A DNA stretch of 9,012 nt from Micrococcales bacterium (GTDB lineage: Bacteria > Actinomycetota > Actinomycetes > Actinomycetales > Microbacteriaceae): assembly GCA_947448975.1 (NCBI GenBank), contig CANFPR010000028.1, positions 1 to 9,012 of the forward strand, in the 5' to 3' direction. The notes below the pieces were generated by a model, which saw only the letters and a program-made list of their open reading frames with translations, ran no database searches and was not told where the DNA came from. Positions 1 to 6,790 of the stretch are shown piece after piece. The first letter of the stretch is position 1. Every line of letters begins with the position of its first letter. The position numbers were made by a program, and so were the translations under genes.

Positions 1-1037
1 AGCTTCTCTGCAGCCGCGCCTGAGTCGAGCGCCTGGCGAACCTTTGCCAGCGCGTTGATAAAACGATCGTTCAGGGCCACCGATGCCTGCGAGGCATCCT
101 TGGCAAGTTCGTAGGCAACAACACCTCCGGCCGCATTCAACAGCACAATGTCACGAACGGCACTGAGGTCGCGATCTGGAGTTTCTTTGCCCAGCACCAT
201 TCGAGCGACTTGCGCATTGAAGTGTGCATCGCCACCGACCAAATCGGCAACCGAACAGCGGGGTAGGCCTAGGTCAGCTGGATCAAGCTCGAATTCGGTC
301 ACCTCTCCCCCAGAAACCTGCCAAATATGGCTGGTGCCGGTGGTGGTTAGCTCGTCTAGCCCGTCGGAACCGCGAAAAACCAACGCTGTGCGTGAGCGAG
401 CAGCCATTTCGGCGGCCATCAGCGGTGCAATAAACGGGTTGGAAACTCCCAAAGATGTCGCTATCGGCTGGGCGGGGTTGGCTAGCGGGCCTAAAAAGTT
501 GAAAGTGGTTGGCACTCCCAGAGCCTTACGAATAGGCGCCACGTGGCGCATCGCAGGGTGAAAAACCGGTGCAAAGAAGAAGGTGAGACCTACTTCTCTA
601 AAGACATCGGCAACTCTTTCGGGTGAAATGTCTAAACGAACGCCCAAAACCTCGAGCATTTCGCTCGAACCGGTCTTACCCGAGGCCGAACGAGACCCGT
701 GCTTCATAACCGGCACTCCCGCTGCAGCAGCCAGAATGGCCGACATGCTCGAAACGTTCACGGTTCCGGCCAGGTCTCCCCCGGTTCCAACGATGTCAAC
801 CGCGTCGTTGCCGGTGTCTAGCAGAACGCTGTGCTCAAGCATCACGTCGACCAAACCCGCCAATTCTTCAACGGTTTCGCCCTTCGATCGAAGCGCCATC
901 ATGAATGCGCCAACCTGAGCCTCACTGGCTTCACCCGACATAATCTCGGTCATTGCCCAGGCCGCTTCGGCGCGATCGAGGCTTGCGCCATCGAGCAATT
1001 TAGCCAGGATGCTTGGCCAAGTCTGAGCAATCGTCAT
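1..1037 (-). CDS. trpD: Anthranilate phosphoribosyltransferase, 3' end cut by window edge
   Basis: TrpD joins anthranilate to PRPP, the second step of tryptophan synthesis, in the cytoplasm. I translated 345 codons from the ATG at 1037; the frame is still open at base 1. The family is usually about 340-350 residues, so only a few C-terminal residues should be missing. Visible motifs in order: GTGGD at residues 84-88 (PRPP loop), NVSS at 94-97, KHGSR at 112-116 followed by [21 protein letters not shown] at about 179-189, and DGLDEL at 225-230 (the acidic metal/PRPP site). The KHGN motif carries Ser115 where Asn is usual. The start gives a normal N-terminus ([11 protein letters not shown]) with no Shine-Dalgarno but a -10-like box 7 bases upstream. 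It is divergent from ctaE across 83 bases and stands apart from any other trp gene seen here. Identification is firm. Confidence 0.96.
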   Translation of the reverse strand, partial: MTIAQTWPSILAKLLDGASLDRAEAAWAMTEIMSGEASEAQVGAFMMALRSKGETVEELAGLVDVMLEHSVLLDTGNDAVDIVGTGGDLAGTVNVSSMSAILAAAAGVPVMKHGSRSASGKTGSSEMLEVLGVRLDISPERVADVFREVGLTFFFAPVFHPAMRHVAPIRKALGVPTTFNFLGPLANPAQPIATSLGVSNPFIAPLMAAEMAARSRTALVFRGSDGLDELTTTGTSHIWQVSGGEVTEFELDPADLGLPRCSVADLVGGDAHFNAQVARMVLGKETPDRDLSAVRDIVLLNAAGGVVAYELAKDASQASVALNDRFINALAKVRQALDSGAAAEK

Positions 1038-1044
1038 GCGCACT

Positions 1045-1072
1045 AGTTTATCGGGCAAAATCCGCGTGTTTA
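1045..1072 (-). promoter_or_regulatory. Putative trpD promoter, leaderless
   Basis: On the minus strand a TAAACA box (1072-1067) and a TAAACT box (1050-1045) are separated by 16 bases. The second box ends 7 bases before the trpD ATG at 1037, and no Shine-Dalgarno lies in between. This placement would put the transcription start at or next to the A of the ATG, as in leaderless actinobacterial mRNAs. Both boxes are imperfect matches to consensus (4 of 6 each), so this is inference from position. Confidence 0.4.
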
Positions 1073-1108
1073 CGCCCCAAAATGGCAACCGCTCCCCCAC
1101 CCGAGGGT

Positions 1109-1114
1109 TATGAT
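1109..1114 (+). promoter_or_regulatory. Putative -10 box for the ctaE-qcrCAB operon, leaderless
   Basis: TATGAT differs from the TATAAT consensus at one base and ends 6 bases before the ctaE ATG at 1121. There is no Shine-Dalgarno between it and the ATG, which fits a leaderless transcript starting at the ATG. I see no convincing -35 hexamer at the usual 16-18 base distance. The same hexamer with the same 6-base gap recurs before the exporter gene at 5293. Confidence 0.55.
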
Positions 1115-1120
1115 TTAAGC

Positions 1121-1747
1121 ATGTCTACGACTGTCGCAGCTGGTCAAACAGCACCAGTGATTAACCGCCCAAGCTCCACATCTGTGGGCACCATCGTTTG
1201 GCTAGGCAGCGAGGTGATGTTCTTCGCCGGTCTGTTCGCAATGTACTTCAGCCTTCGCGCCAACTCCCCCGCTATTTGGGAGTTCGACACCGCCAAGCTA
1301 AACGTGCCATTCGCCCTTACCAACACCATCGTGCTGGTTCTTTCTTCTTTCACCGCTCAGTTCGGTGTTTTTGCCGCAGAGCGCATGCAACCTCGTGCAA
1401 CAGGCCTTTCACCGGTCAAGTGGGGCATGGTTGAGTGGTTCTTCCTCTCCTACTTCATGGGCGCTATCTTCGTAGCCGGTCAGGCTTGGGAGTACGCAAC
1501 TCTCGTTTCAGAAGGCGTTTCGCTCTCTTCTAACTCCTACGGCAGCGCTTTCTACATCACTACCGGCTTCCACGCATTGCACGTAACCGGCGGTTTGATT
1601 GCCTTCTTGCTGGTTATCGGCAAGACCTTTGCGGCTAAGAAATTTGGCCACTACGAGGCAACCAGCGCGATTGTGGTCTCTTACTACTGGCACTTCGTCG
1701 ACGTAGTTTGGATCGGCCTCTTCCTCATCATCTACGTACTCAAATAG
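1121..1747 (+). CDS. ctaE: Cytochrome c oxidase subunit III
   Basis: Structural subunit III of the aa3 oxidase (heme-copper oxidase, complex IV), an integral membrane protein that packs against subunit I and helps stabilise proton uptake. At 208 residues it matches the short, five-helix actinobacterial form. Helices are expected near residues 22-45, 66-86, 104-124, 143-168 and 186-206. Family signatures: [11 protein letters not shown] at 29-39 with conserved Glu31, AWEY at 122-125, [10 protein letters not shown] at 149-158 and [14 protein letters not shown] at 188-201. The frame is open upstream to an ATG at 1013, but that start would add 36 residues unlike the family, overlap trpD by 25 bases and run through the promoter region. 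I therefore chose the ATG at 1121, which sits 6 bases after a -10-like box. It is first in ctaE-qcrC-qcrA-qcrB, the usual actinobacterial order, with qcrC 14 bases downstream. Confidence 0.96.
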   Translation: MSTTVAAGQTAPVINRPSSTSVGTIVWLGSEVMFFAGLFAMYFSLRANSPAIWEFDTAKLNVPFALTNTIVLVLSSFTAQFGVFAAERMQPRATGLSPVKWGMVEWFFLSYFMGAIFVAGQAWEYATLVSEGVSLSSNSYGSAFYITTGFHALHVTGGLIAFLLVIGKTFAAKKFGHYEATSAIVVSYYWHFVDVVWIGLFLIIYVLK

Positions 1748-1761
1748 GCGAAAGCAAGAAC

Positions 1762-2553
1762 ATGTTCAAGCGCAAAATTAACAACGCAAGACGCAACCCT
1801 TTCGCCGCGATTCTCGTAATCGCTGCGGGTCTGCTCGTTGCCGGTGGCGGCTACGCTGGTGCGACTGCTGCCGTTTCGCACAGCACCTCTGGTGCTTACA
1901 CCGCAGATCAGGTCACCGAAGGTTCAAAACTCTTCCTCACAAACTGTGCCTCGTGCCACGGTAAGCACGCCGAAGGCACAAACTACGGCCCAAGCCTCAT
2001 CGGCGTTGGCGCAGCAGCCGTTGACTTTCAGGTTGGTACCGGCCGCATGCCTGGCCAGGCCTCAGGCCCTCAGCTAATGAAGAAGCCAGTTCAGTTCACC
2101 ACTGAGCAAACCGCAGCTTTGGCCGCTTACGTTTCTTCGCTTGCACCAGGCCCATCGGTGCCTGACGAAAGATGGACTTCAACCAGCGGTAACACCACTC
2201 GCGGTGGAGAACTGTTTCGCATCAACTGCGCAATGTGCCACAACGCTGTCGGCGCCGGTGGAGCACTTACCGAGGGTAAGTTCGCTCCAGTTCTAAAGGG
2301 TGTCGAGGCTAAGCACATCTACGAGGCCATGGTCACCGGCCCGCAGAACATGCCAGTCTTCAACGACGCGAACCTCACCCCGCAAGACAAGAACGACATC
2401 ATTTCTTACCTCAAGTACATGGAAGCTAACCCTTCTGCTGGAGGAGAAGAACTCGGAAGCCTCGGCCCGGTCGCAGAGGGATTATTCCTCTGGTTGTTCG
2501 TGTTGGGCGGCATCGTAGCAATCACCATTTGGCTCGGCGCCAAGTCCAACTAG
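1762..2553 (+). CDS. qcrC: Menaquinol-cytochrome c reductase, diheme cytochrome cc subunit
   Basis: Membrane-bound cytochrome of the bcc complex. It carries electrons from the Rieske cluster to CuA of the aa3 oxidase in place of a soluble cytochrome c. The 263-residue protein has a basic N-terminus (MFKRK), a signal/anchor helix at about 14-36, and two cytochrome c domains. Heme 1 is bound at CASCH (62-66) with probable axial Met96 in GRMPG; heme 2 at CAMCH (156-160) with probable axial Met197 in QNMPVF. A C-terminal membrane anchor spans about 238-258. Two CxxCH motifs in one QcrC are typical of Actinobacteria. The frame extends upstream to 1708 inside ctaE, but the ATG at 1762 gives the expected signal sequence. 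The ribosome site is weak (GAAAG, 8 bases upstream), so translational coupling to ctaE, which ends 14 bases before, is likely. Confidence 0.96.
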   Translation: MFKRKINNARRNPFAAILVIAAGLLVAGGGYAGATAAVSHSTSGAYTADQVTEGSKLFLTNCASCHGKHAEGTNYGPSLIGVGAAAVDFQVGTGRMPGQASGPQLMKKPVQFTTEQTAALAAYVSSLAPGPSVPDERWTSTSGNTTRGGELFRINCAMCHNAVGAGGALTEGKFAPVLKGVEAKHIYEAMVTGPQNMPVFNDANLTPQDKNDIISYLKYMEANPSAGGEELGSLGPVAEGLFLWLFVLGGIVAITIWLGAKSN

Positions 2554-2566
2554 TCGCTTTAAACCC

Positions 2567-2572
2567 AAGGAG
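2567..2572 (+). promoter_or_regulatory. Ribosome binding site that fixes the GTG start of qcrA
   Basis: AAGGAG is a strong Shine-Dalgarno, 8 bases before GTG 2581. It supports that GTG as the start; the next in-frame ATG would remove 41 residues and has no comparable site. Confidence 0.85.
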
Positions 2573-2580
2573 AACATCAA

Positions 2581-3621
2581 GTGAGTTCTAAAGGTAAAGA
2601 CCTCGTCACCGGCCACGACGCCGAACACGAGTACGAAGCCGGACTTGCAGTAGTTGCGCCCGATGCGATCAAAGACCCAGGTCTTGAGCCGCACCGCGTG
2701 CGAATGACAGACAAGAGCGAGAAGCACGCCAAGAACGCCGAGCGTCAGGTGACGGCAATGTTCTTGGCTTCGATCGTGGGTAGTGCATTCGCTCTCTGGG
2801 CGTACTTCGCATTCCCACTCTCACCAACCGATCTAGGCACAGTTCGTTCGAACACTCTGTTCCTCGGCCTAGGAATCACCCTTGGTCTATTCGGAATCGG
2901 TGTCGGCGCCGTGCACTGGGCGAAGACCCTCATGCCAGACGCCGAAGTATCTGAGGCTCGCCACCAAACCCGTGGCAGCGAAGAGACTCGTGCTCGCGCA
3001 ATCGAGATCATCGACTTGGCTAACCAGGAGTCTGGTTTTAGCCGCCGCAAACTGATTCGCCGCACACTTTACGGAGCATTGGCGTTCTTCCCGCTGCCAG
3101 GAATCATCATCTTTGGCGACTTGGGCCCTAACCCTGCAGACAGCCTCAAGCACACCATGTGGCGCAAGGGCACCCGCCTAACCCGCGATCCTTACGGCAC
3201 CCCGATTAAGGCAACCGATGTCACTCTCGGCTCGGTTTTCCACGTCATCCCTGAAGGCCTAAACGAGAGCGACCACAAGCTCGAAGAGAAGGCAAAGGCT
3301 GCGGTTCTACTTGTTCGTGTTGAGCCAGAGATTCTCAAGGAGTCTGACGAGCGCAAGGGTTGGTCTTACGACGGAATCGTTGCCTATTCAAAGATTTGTA
3401 CGCACGTTGGTTGCCCTGTTGCCCTTTACGAGCAGCACACCCACCACCTGCTGTGCCCATGCCACCAGTCGACCTTCGATCTGACCAACGCATGTGCAGT
3501 TGTGTTTGGCCCTGCCTCACGCCCGCTGCCTCAGCTGCCAATCACAGTTGACGCCGAAGGCTACCTAGTTGCTCAGAGCGACTTCACCGAACCTGTCGGC
3601 CCTAGTTTCTGGGAGAGATAA
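2581..3621 (+). CDS. qcrA: Menaquinol-cytochrome c reductase, Rieske iron-sulfur subunit
   Basis: Rieske 2Fe-2S subunit of the bcc complex. It takes one electron from menaquinol at the outer face and passes it to QcrC. The 346-residue protein starts at GTG. Three membrane helices are expected, near 58-80, 92-112 and 163-180, which is the actinobacterial layout rather than the single-helix form. SRRKLIRR (154-161) before helix 3 is a twin-arginine motif; in streptomycetes the third helix and folded Rieske domain are known to be exported by Tat. The cluster site is CTHVGC (273-278) and CPCH (292-295): Cys273, His275, Cys292 and His295 bind iron, and Cys278 and Cys294 form the disulfide. An extra Cys305 lies after the site. 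The gene follows qcrC by 27 bases, and qcrB starts 2 bases after its stop. Confidence 0.97.
   Translation: MSSKGKDLVTGHDAEHEYEAGLAVVAPDAIKDPGLEPHRVRMTDKSEKHAKNAERQVTAMFLASIVGSAFALWAYFAFPLSPTDLGTVRSNTLFLGLGITLGLFGIGVGAVHWAKTLMPDAEVSEARHQTRGSEETRARAIEIIDLANQESGFSRRKLIRRTLYGALAFFPLPGIIIFGDLGPNPADSLKHTMWRKGTRLTRDPYGTPIKATDVTLGSVFHVIPEGLNESDHKLEEKAKAAVLLVRVEPEILKESDERKGWSYDGIVAYSKICTHVGCPVALYEQHTHHLLCPCHQSTFDLTNACAVVFGPASRPLPQLPITVDAEGYLVAQSDFTEPVGPSFWER
3611..3615 (+). promoter_or_regulatory. Ribosome binding site of qcrB inside the end of qcrA
   Basis: GGGAG lies 8 bases before ATG 3624 and within the last codons of qcrA, so the two genes are probably translationally coupled. Confidence 0.65.
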
Positions 3622-3623
3622 GC

Positions 3624-5231
3624 ATGAGCACCGCTACAGCAACTAAGAAAAAGGGTGGATTCCTAGCCGGAACCGCAAACTACCTCGACGAGCGCGTCGG
3701 TGTAGCCGGAATTCTCAAAGAATTCGGTCGCAAGGTATTTCCAGACCACTGGTCGTTCATGCTCGGAGAGGTTGCACTTTACTCATTCCTAGTGCTCCTT
3801 CTCTCCGGAACCTTCCTAACCTTCTGGTTCCAGCCTTCGATGGTGCCGGTTATTTACGACGGCGTTTATGGGCCACTAAAGGGAGCCGACATGTCGGTTG
3901 CCTACTCTTCGACTCTCGATATTTCGTTTGAGGTTCGCGGTGGTTTGCTCATGCGCCAGGTGCACCACTGGTCGGCGCTGCTATTTGTGGCTGCCTCTGG
4001 CCTTCACATGCTTCGAATCTTCTTCACCGGCGCATTCCGCAAGCCTCGCGAAATCAACTGGGTAGTCGGTTTTGTGTTGTTTGTACTCGGTATGGCCGGC
4101 GGCTTTACCGGATACTCGCTACCAGACGACCTGCTTTCGGGTAACGGCCTAAGAATCATCGATGGAATGATCAAGGGAATCCCGTTTATCGGCGCCTACA
4201 CCTCATCACTGTTGTTCGGTGGAGAGTTCCCGGGCGAGGCAATCGTTGGCCGACTCTACAGCCTTCACATCATGCTGATTCCTGCGTTGATCTTGGTCTT
4301 CGTGGCGGTTCACTTGTTCATGGTGGTAATCCACAAGCACACTCACTACTCGGGCCCTGGGCGTCGCGACGACAACGTCGTTGGCTACCCGCTAATGCCT
4401 GTCTACGTAGCGAAGGCCGGTGGATTCTTCTTCATCGTGTTCGGTGTGATCATGCTCGTGGCGGCTACCTTCACCATCAACCCGGTTTGGAGCTACGGCG
4501 GCTACGACCCATCCCCTGTTTCTGCGGGTACACAGCCTGACTGGTACATCGGTTGGCTCGATGGCGCTCTACGTTTGGCTCCAACTCACCTCGAGTTCAT
4601 GGTCGGAAACAACACTCTTTCGATGAACATCCTGCTTCCGATGGTTGTTGGTATCGCATTCCTAGTTGTGGTTGCGCTCTACCCATTCATCGAAGCCTGG
4701 GTAACCGGAGACAAGCGTGAACACCACGTGCTCGACCGCCCGAGAAACGCACCTACTCGCACCGCAATTGGTGCAGCCGGAGTGACTTTCTACGCGGTGC
4801 TTTGGGCCGGTGCGTCAACCGACTTGATCGCAACCCAGTTCAAGATGTCGCTAAACCACGTATTGACAACCATTCAGATTCTTCTGATTGTCGGCCCAAT
4901 CTTGGCTTACATCATCACCAAGCGCACCTGTCTTTCGCTTCAGCGTAAAGACCGCGAGATCGTGCTGCATGGCCGCGAAAGCGGACGCATCATTCGCATG
5001 CCTCACGGTGAGTACATCGAAGTGCACGAGCCACTAGACGAGTACGAGATGTACAAGCTAGTTGACTTCAAGGCCTACCAGCCGATGCTTGCACGACCAA
5101 ACGACAAGGGCGTTATCACCCTTCGTTCACGCATTCGTGCCAAGTTGTCGGGCTTCTTCTTCGAGGAACGCGTGGAGCCGGTAACGGCCACCGAGCTTGA
5201 GGCAGCGCACGACCACAAAGAGATTCACTAG
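3624..5231 (+). CDS. qcrB: Menaquinol-cytochrome c reductase, cytochrome b subunit
   Basis: Membrane core of the bcc complex, holding hemes bL and bH and the menaquinol oxidation and reduction sites of the Q cycle. At 535 residues it is the long actinobacterial type, with cytochrome b N- and C-terminal domains fused and a cytosolic tail from about 433 on. Heme ligands expected from helix B and helix D are His114 and His128 (14 apart) and His215 and His230 (15 apart). The quinol-site motif is PDWY at 305-308, the actinobacterial equivalent of PEWY. The tail holds LSLQRKDRE and GRESGRIIRMPHGEYIEVHEP, typical of the family. It is last in the operon, 2 bases after qcrA, and is followed 12 bases later by a strong terminator. 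Codon use is strongly biased (AAC, AAG, ATC), which suggests high expression. The residue after PDWYIGW is Leu312; I recall Thr there in Mycobacterium. Confidence 0.97.
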   Translation: MSTATATKKKGGFLAGTANYLDERVGVAGILKEFGRKVFPDHWSFMLGEVALYSFLVLLLSGTFLTFWFQPSMVPVIYDGVYGPLKGADMSVAYSSTLDISFEVRGGLLMRQVHHWSALLFVAASGLHMLRIFFTGAFRKPREINWVVGFVLFVLGMAGGFTGYSLPDDLLSGNGLRIIDGMIKGIPFIGAYTSSLLFGGEFPGEAIVGRLYSLHIMLIPALILVFVAVHLFMVVIHKHTHYSGPGRRDDNVVGYPLMPVYVAKAGGFFFIVFGVIMLVAATFTINPVWSYGGYDPSPVSAGTQPDWYIGWLDGALRLAPTHLEFMVGNNTLSMNILLPMVVGIAFLVVVALYPFIEAWVTGDKREHHVLDRPRNAPTRTAIGAAGVTFYAVLWAGASTDLIATQFKMSLNHVLTTIQILLIVGPILAYIITKRTCLSLQRKDREIVLHGRESGRIIRMPHGEYIEVHEPLDEYEMYKLVDFKAYQPMLARPNDKGVITLRSRIRAKLSGFFFEERVEPVTATELEAAHDHKEIH

Positions 5232-5243
5232 TAATAAGTAGAC

Positions 5244-5276
5244 AAGCCCCACTCGCACAAAGCGGGTGGGGCTTTT
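5244..5276 (+). terminator. Rho-independent terminator of ctaE-qcrCAB
   Basis: A 13-pair stem is formed by 5244-5256 and 5262-5274, with one G-T wobble (5253/5265) and a 5-base ACAAA loop. The tract CTTTTCTCTT follows on the + strand. It lies 12 bases after the qcrB stop and should separate the operon from the exporter gene. Confidence 0.92.
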
Positions 5277-5280
5277 CTCT

Positions 5281-5286
5281 TATGAT
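5281..5286 (+). promoter_or_regulatory. Putative -10 box of the exporter gene, leaderless
   Basis: TATGAT ends 6 bases before ATG 5293, identical in sequence and spacing to the box before ctaE. No Shine-Dalgarno is present. The usual -35 distance falls inside the loop and right arm of the preceding terminator, and no good -35 hexamer is seen there. It is inferred from position and from the repeat of the arrangement. Confidence 0.5.
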
Positions 5287-5292
5287 GAGTGA

Positions 5293-5904
5293 ATGGACTC
5301 CCTAACCGCATACATCGCCATCAGTTCTGCGATTATCGTCGGTGCCGTTAGTCCGGGCCCGAGCTTCATTATCGTAGCTAAGACCTCGCTATCGGCAGGT
5401 CGCAGAGTGGCCCAGTTCACCGCCCTAGGTATCGGAATAGCGGGCACAATCTACGCTTCGTTGGCTGCCATCGGGCTGGCCGCTGCTCTGCACAGTTATC
5501 CGATGCTTTTCACCGCAATTAAGTACCTGGGTGGTGGCTACCTCGCCTACATCGCGGTAGCTATGATTCGATTCGCACGAACACCTCTAGAAGAAACTGC
5601 CGCGTCGCTCAGCAGCGAACAGGGCTTTCGTAGGGGCTTCGTCACGCAGCTGAGCAACCCAAAGACGATCGTGGTCTACGCGAGCGTATTCGCCGCCCTG
5701 ATGCCGTCTAAGCCCGAGCTTTGGCTGATTGTTGCGCAGCCACTGACTATCGGTCTTATCGAAGTGGTTTGGTACTTTCTGGTGGCACGGATGTTCGCTA
5801 CCGCCGCGGCTTCATCGCTCTATGCTCGCCGAAAGCCCGTTATCGATTGCTTAGCCGGCGGAGTGATGCTGTTGCTGGCAGCGAAGTTGCTGCTACTCCC
5901 CTAG
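5293..5904 (+). CDS. LysE/RhtB-family amino acid exporter
   Basis: Inner-membrane efflux protein of the LysE/RhtB superfamily, whose members export amino acids or similar small molecules; the substrate cannot be read from sequence. The 203-residue length is normal. The N-terminal signature SPGPSF (20-25) is followed by AKTSLSAGRR (29-38), then GIGIAG; NPKTIVVYASVF (122-133) is the second family signature. About six hydrophobic segments are expected, near 4-26, 42-64, 70-93, 118-138, 144-166 and 184-202. The ATG at 5293 is the only reasonable start, since nearby ATGs at 5282 and 5285 are out of frame. It runs in the same direction as the qcr operon but after its terminator, so it is probably a separate unit. 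It converges on the next gene, sharing the CTAG at 5901-5904 as overlapping stops. No adjacent regulator gene is visible. Confidence 0.9.
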   Translation: MDSLTAYIAISSAIIVGAVSPGPSFIIVAKTSLSAGRRVAQFTALGIGIAGTIYASLAAIGLAAALHSYPMLFTAIKYLGGGYLAYIAVAMIRFARTPLEETAASLSSEQGFRRGFVTQLSNPKTIVVYASVFAALMPSKPELWLIVAQPLTIGLIEVVWYFLVARMFATAAASSLYARRKPVIDCLAGGVMLLLAAKLLLLP

Positions 5905-6725
5905 CTTTGCTTGCCAAACCAGGAACGCTTCTGCTTAATGATTGGTGCACCCCAGCCGTCGTAGTCTGCTCCGCATGTGTAGGCGATGTCGTACATGCGC
6001 AGTGTGTAACCCCAAGTGTTTTCGAAATCGGGTGCATACGTCTTTGTTGCGACGACAACCCAGCATTCAGATTCGCCCTCTTCTGCCGGAAGAAATGTTG
6101 GCACCTCAATGGAGAAATCATTTCCAAGCGACTTAGCCACAGCCAAGGCAATCTTTTCGGAACTACAGGCGAATGTATGATCGACGTCACGCTCGATCTC
6201 CACCGAGTCTTTCATTTTTAATCTCATGGAGAGTAGCTGAAGGTTTATCGATCGTTGATGCTGCCAGCTCTTTAGGGCGAACTCCGCCGGCTCTGCAGGA
6301 GCTTGCCCGTCGAGCAAGTCACCAGGTCTGAGTGGTTCTTGAGGGTCAAAACCCAGCGCCAAAGCTATCGTGTTGAGCTGGTGAGCCTTTAGCGCCACAA
6401 CATCCTCACCAAACTGCGACCAACGATCTAAGTACGCTTGCCCATGGGCAGTAATCATGCGCAATACTGAGCCTGCAGAATCAATAAGCGCCGCCGAGGG
6501 ATTGAGTGCGAGCACCTCGCTGCTAACGGCTTCAGAATCGTTCGTGAGTATGCTGGCAACTACATACGCAGCGGCAAATCCCTCAGCATGCTGTTCATCA
6601 CGGGAGTCTTTGAATCGCGCGTCTCGACACGCTCGGGAAAGCGCGTCCAGCCCTGTTCGCCTAATCTCATAGAGAAAATCGATTGTGTCATCGTCATCAA
6701 ACGGGCTCAGCCCCCAAACTGTCAT
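5901..6725 (-). CDS. Uncharacterised protein: DUF4259-like N-terminus plus RraB-like C-terminus
   Basis: This is a 274-residue soluble protein with no signal or membrane helix. The first part (about 1-125) resembles DUF4259: it begins MTVWGLSPFDDDDTIDFL, close to the MGxWGxGPFxNDxAxDWL opening of that family, and has an Ala-rich helix at 47-60 (AEGFAAAYVVASIL). DUF4259 has no known function. Residues about 126-165 look like a linker. Residues about 172-263 resemble the RraB (RNase E activity regulator B) fold: a VEIERDVDHTF strand, a helix with KIALAVAKSLG, WVVVATKTYAP at 222-232 and a final DYDGWGAPI at 254-262, which is the family's most recognisable end. The frame is uninterrupted between the two parts. 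Codon use is less biased than in the respiratory genes (AGG, AAA, TAT and ATT all occur). There is no Shine-Dalgarno before the ATG at 6725. Domain calls are by eye; RNase E control is only a hypothesis. Confidence 0.75.
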   Translation of the reverse strand: MTVWGLSPFDDDDTIDFLYEIRRTGLDALSRACRDARFKDSRDEQHAEGFAAAYVVASILTNDSEAVSSEVLALNPSAALIDSAGSVLRMITAHGQAYLDRWSQFGEDVVALKAHQLNTIALALGFDPQEPLRPGDLLDGQAPAEPAEFALKSWQHQRSINLQLLSMRLKMKDSVEIERDVDHTFACSSEKIALAVAKSLGNDFSIEVPTFLPAEEGESECWVVVATKTYAPDFENTWGYTLRMYDIAYTCGADYDGWGAPIIKQKRSWFGKQS

Positions 6726-6734
6726 GACTAAAGA

Positions 6735-6740
6735 CTAATA
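6735..6740 (-). promoter_or_regulatory. Putative -10 box for the DUF4259/RraB-like gene
   Basis: On the minus strand TATTAG ends 9 bases before the ATG at 6725. It lies just beyond the terminator of ctaD-ctaF, so the gene probably needs its own promoter. The distance would leave a leader of only about 2-3 bases. No clear -35 is seen. Confidence 0.35.
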
Positions 6741-6745
6741 GACAC

Positions 6746-6781
6746 AAAAAAAAATGCCACCCGCGGAGGGTGGCATTTTTT
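6746..6781 (-). terminator. Rho-independent terminator of the ctaC-ctaD-ctaF operon
   Basis: An 8-pair GC-rich core (6755-6762 with 6768-6775) has a 5-base GCGGA loop and is extended by A-T pairs (6749-6754 with 6776-6781). On the minus strand it is followed by a run of nine T (6754-6746). It starts 9 bases after the ctaF stop. The structure has T runs on both strands, so it could also stop + strand transcription, for example read-through past the exporter. Confidence 0.93.
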
Positions 6782-6790
6782 GTTTGAAAA

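Noticed and set aside
148..918. Open frames on the + strand at 148-561 and 583-918
   Set aside because: They are opposite-strand shadows of trpD, with no family resemblance and no ribosome site.
1064..1075. Inverted repeat GCGTgtttACGC near the trpD promoter as an operator
   Set aside because: Arms are only 4 bases, easily due to chance, and no regulator is known for it.
1013..1120. In-frame 36-residue N-terminal extension of CtaE from an ATG at 1013
   Set aside because: It overlaps trpD, crosses the divergent promoter region, and its sequence is unlike the family; the ATG at 1121 gives a normal 208-residue CtaE.
1708..1761. Upstream ATG start for qcrC at 1708
   Set aside because: It lies inside ctaE and would place 18 residues before a typical basic signal sequence that starts at 1762.
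5721..6221. 166-codon + strand open frame spanning the end of the exporter and the next gene
   Set aside because: It crosses two better-supported genes in another frame and shows Cys/Arg-rich, non-protein-like composition.
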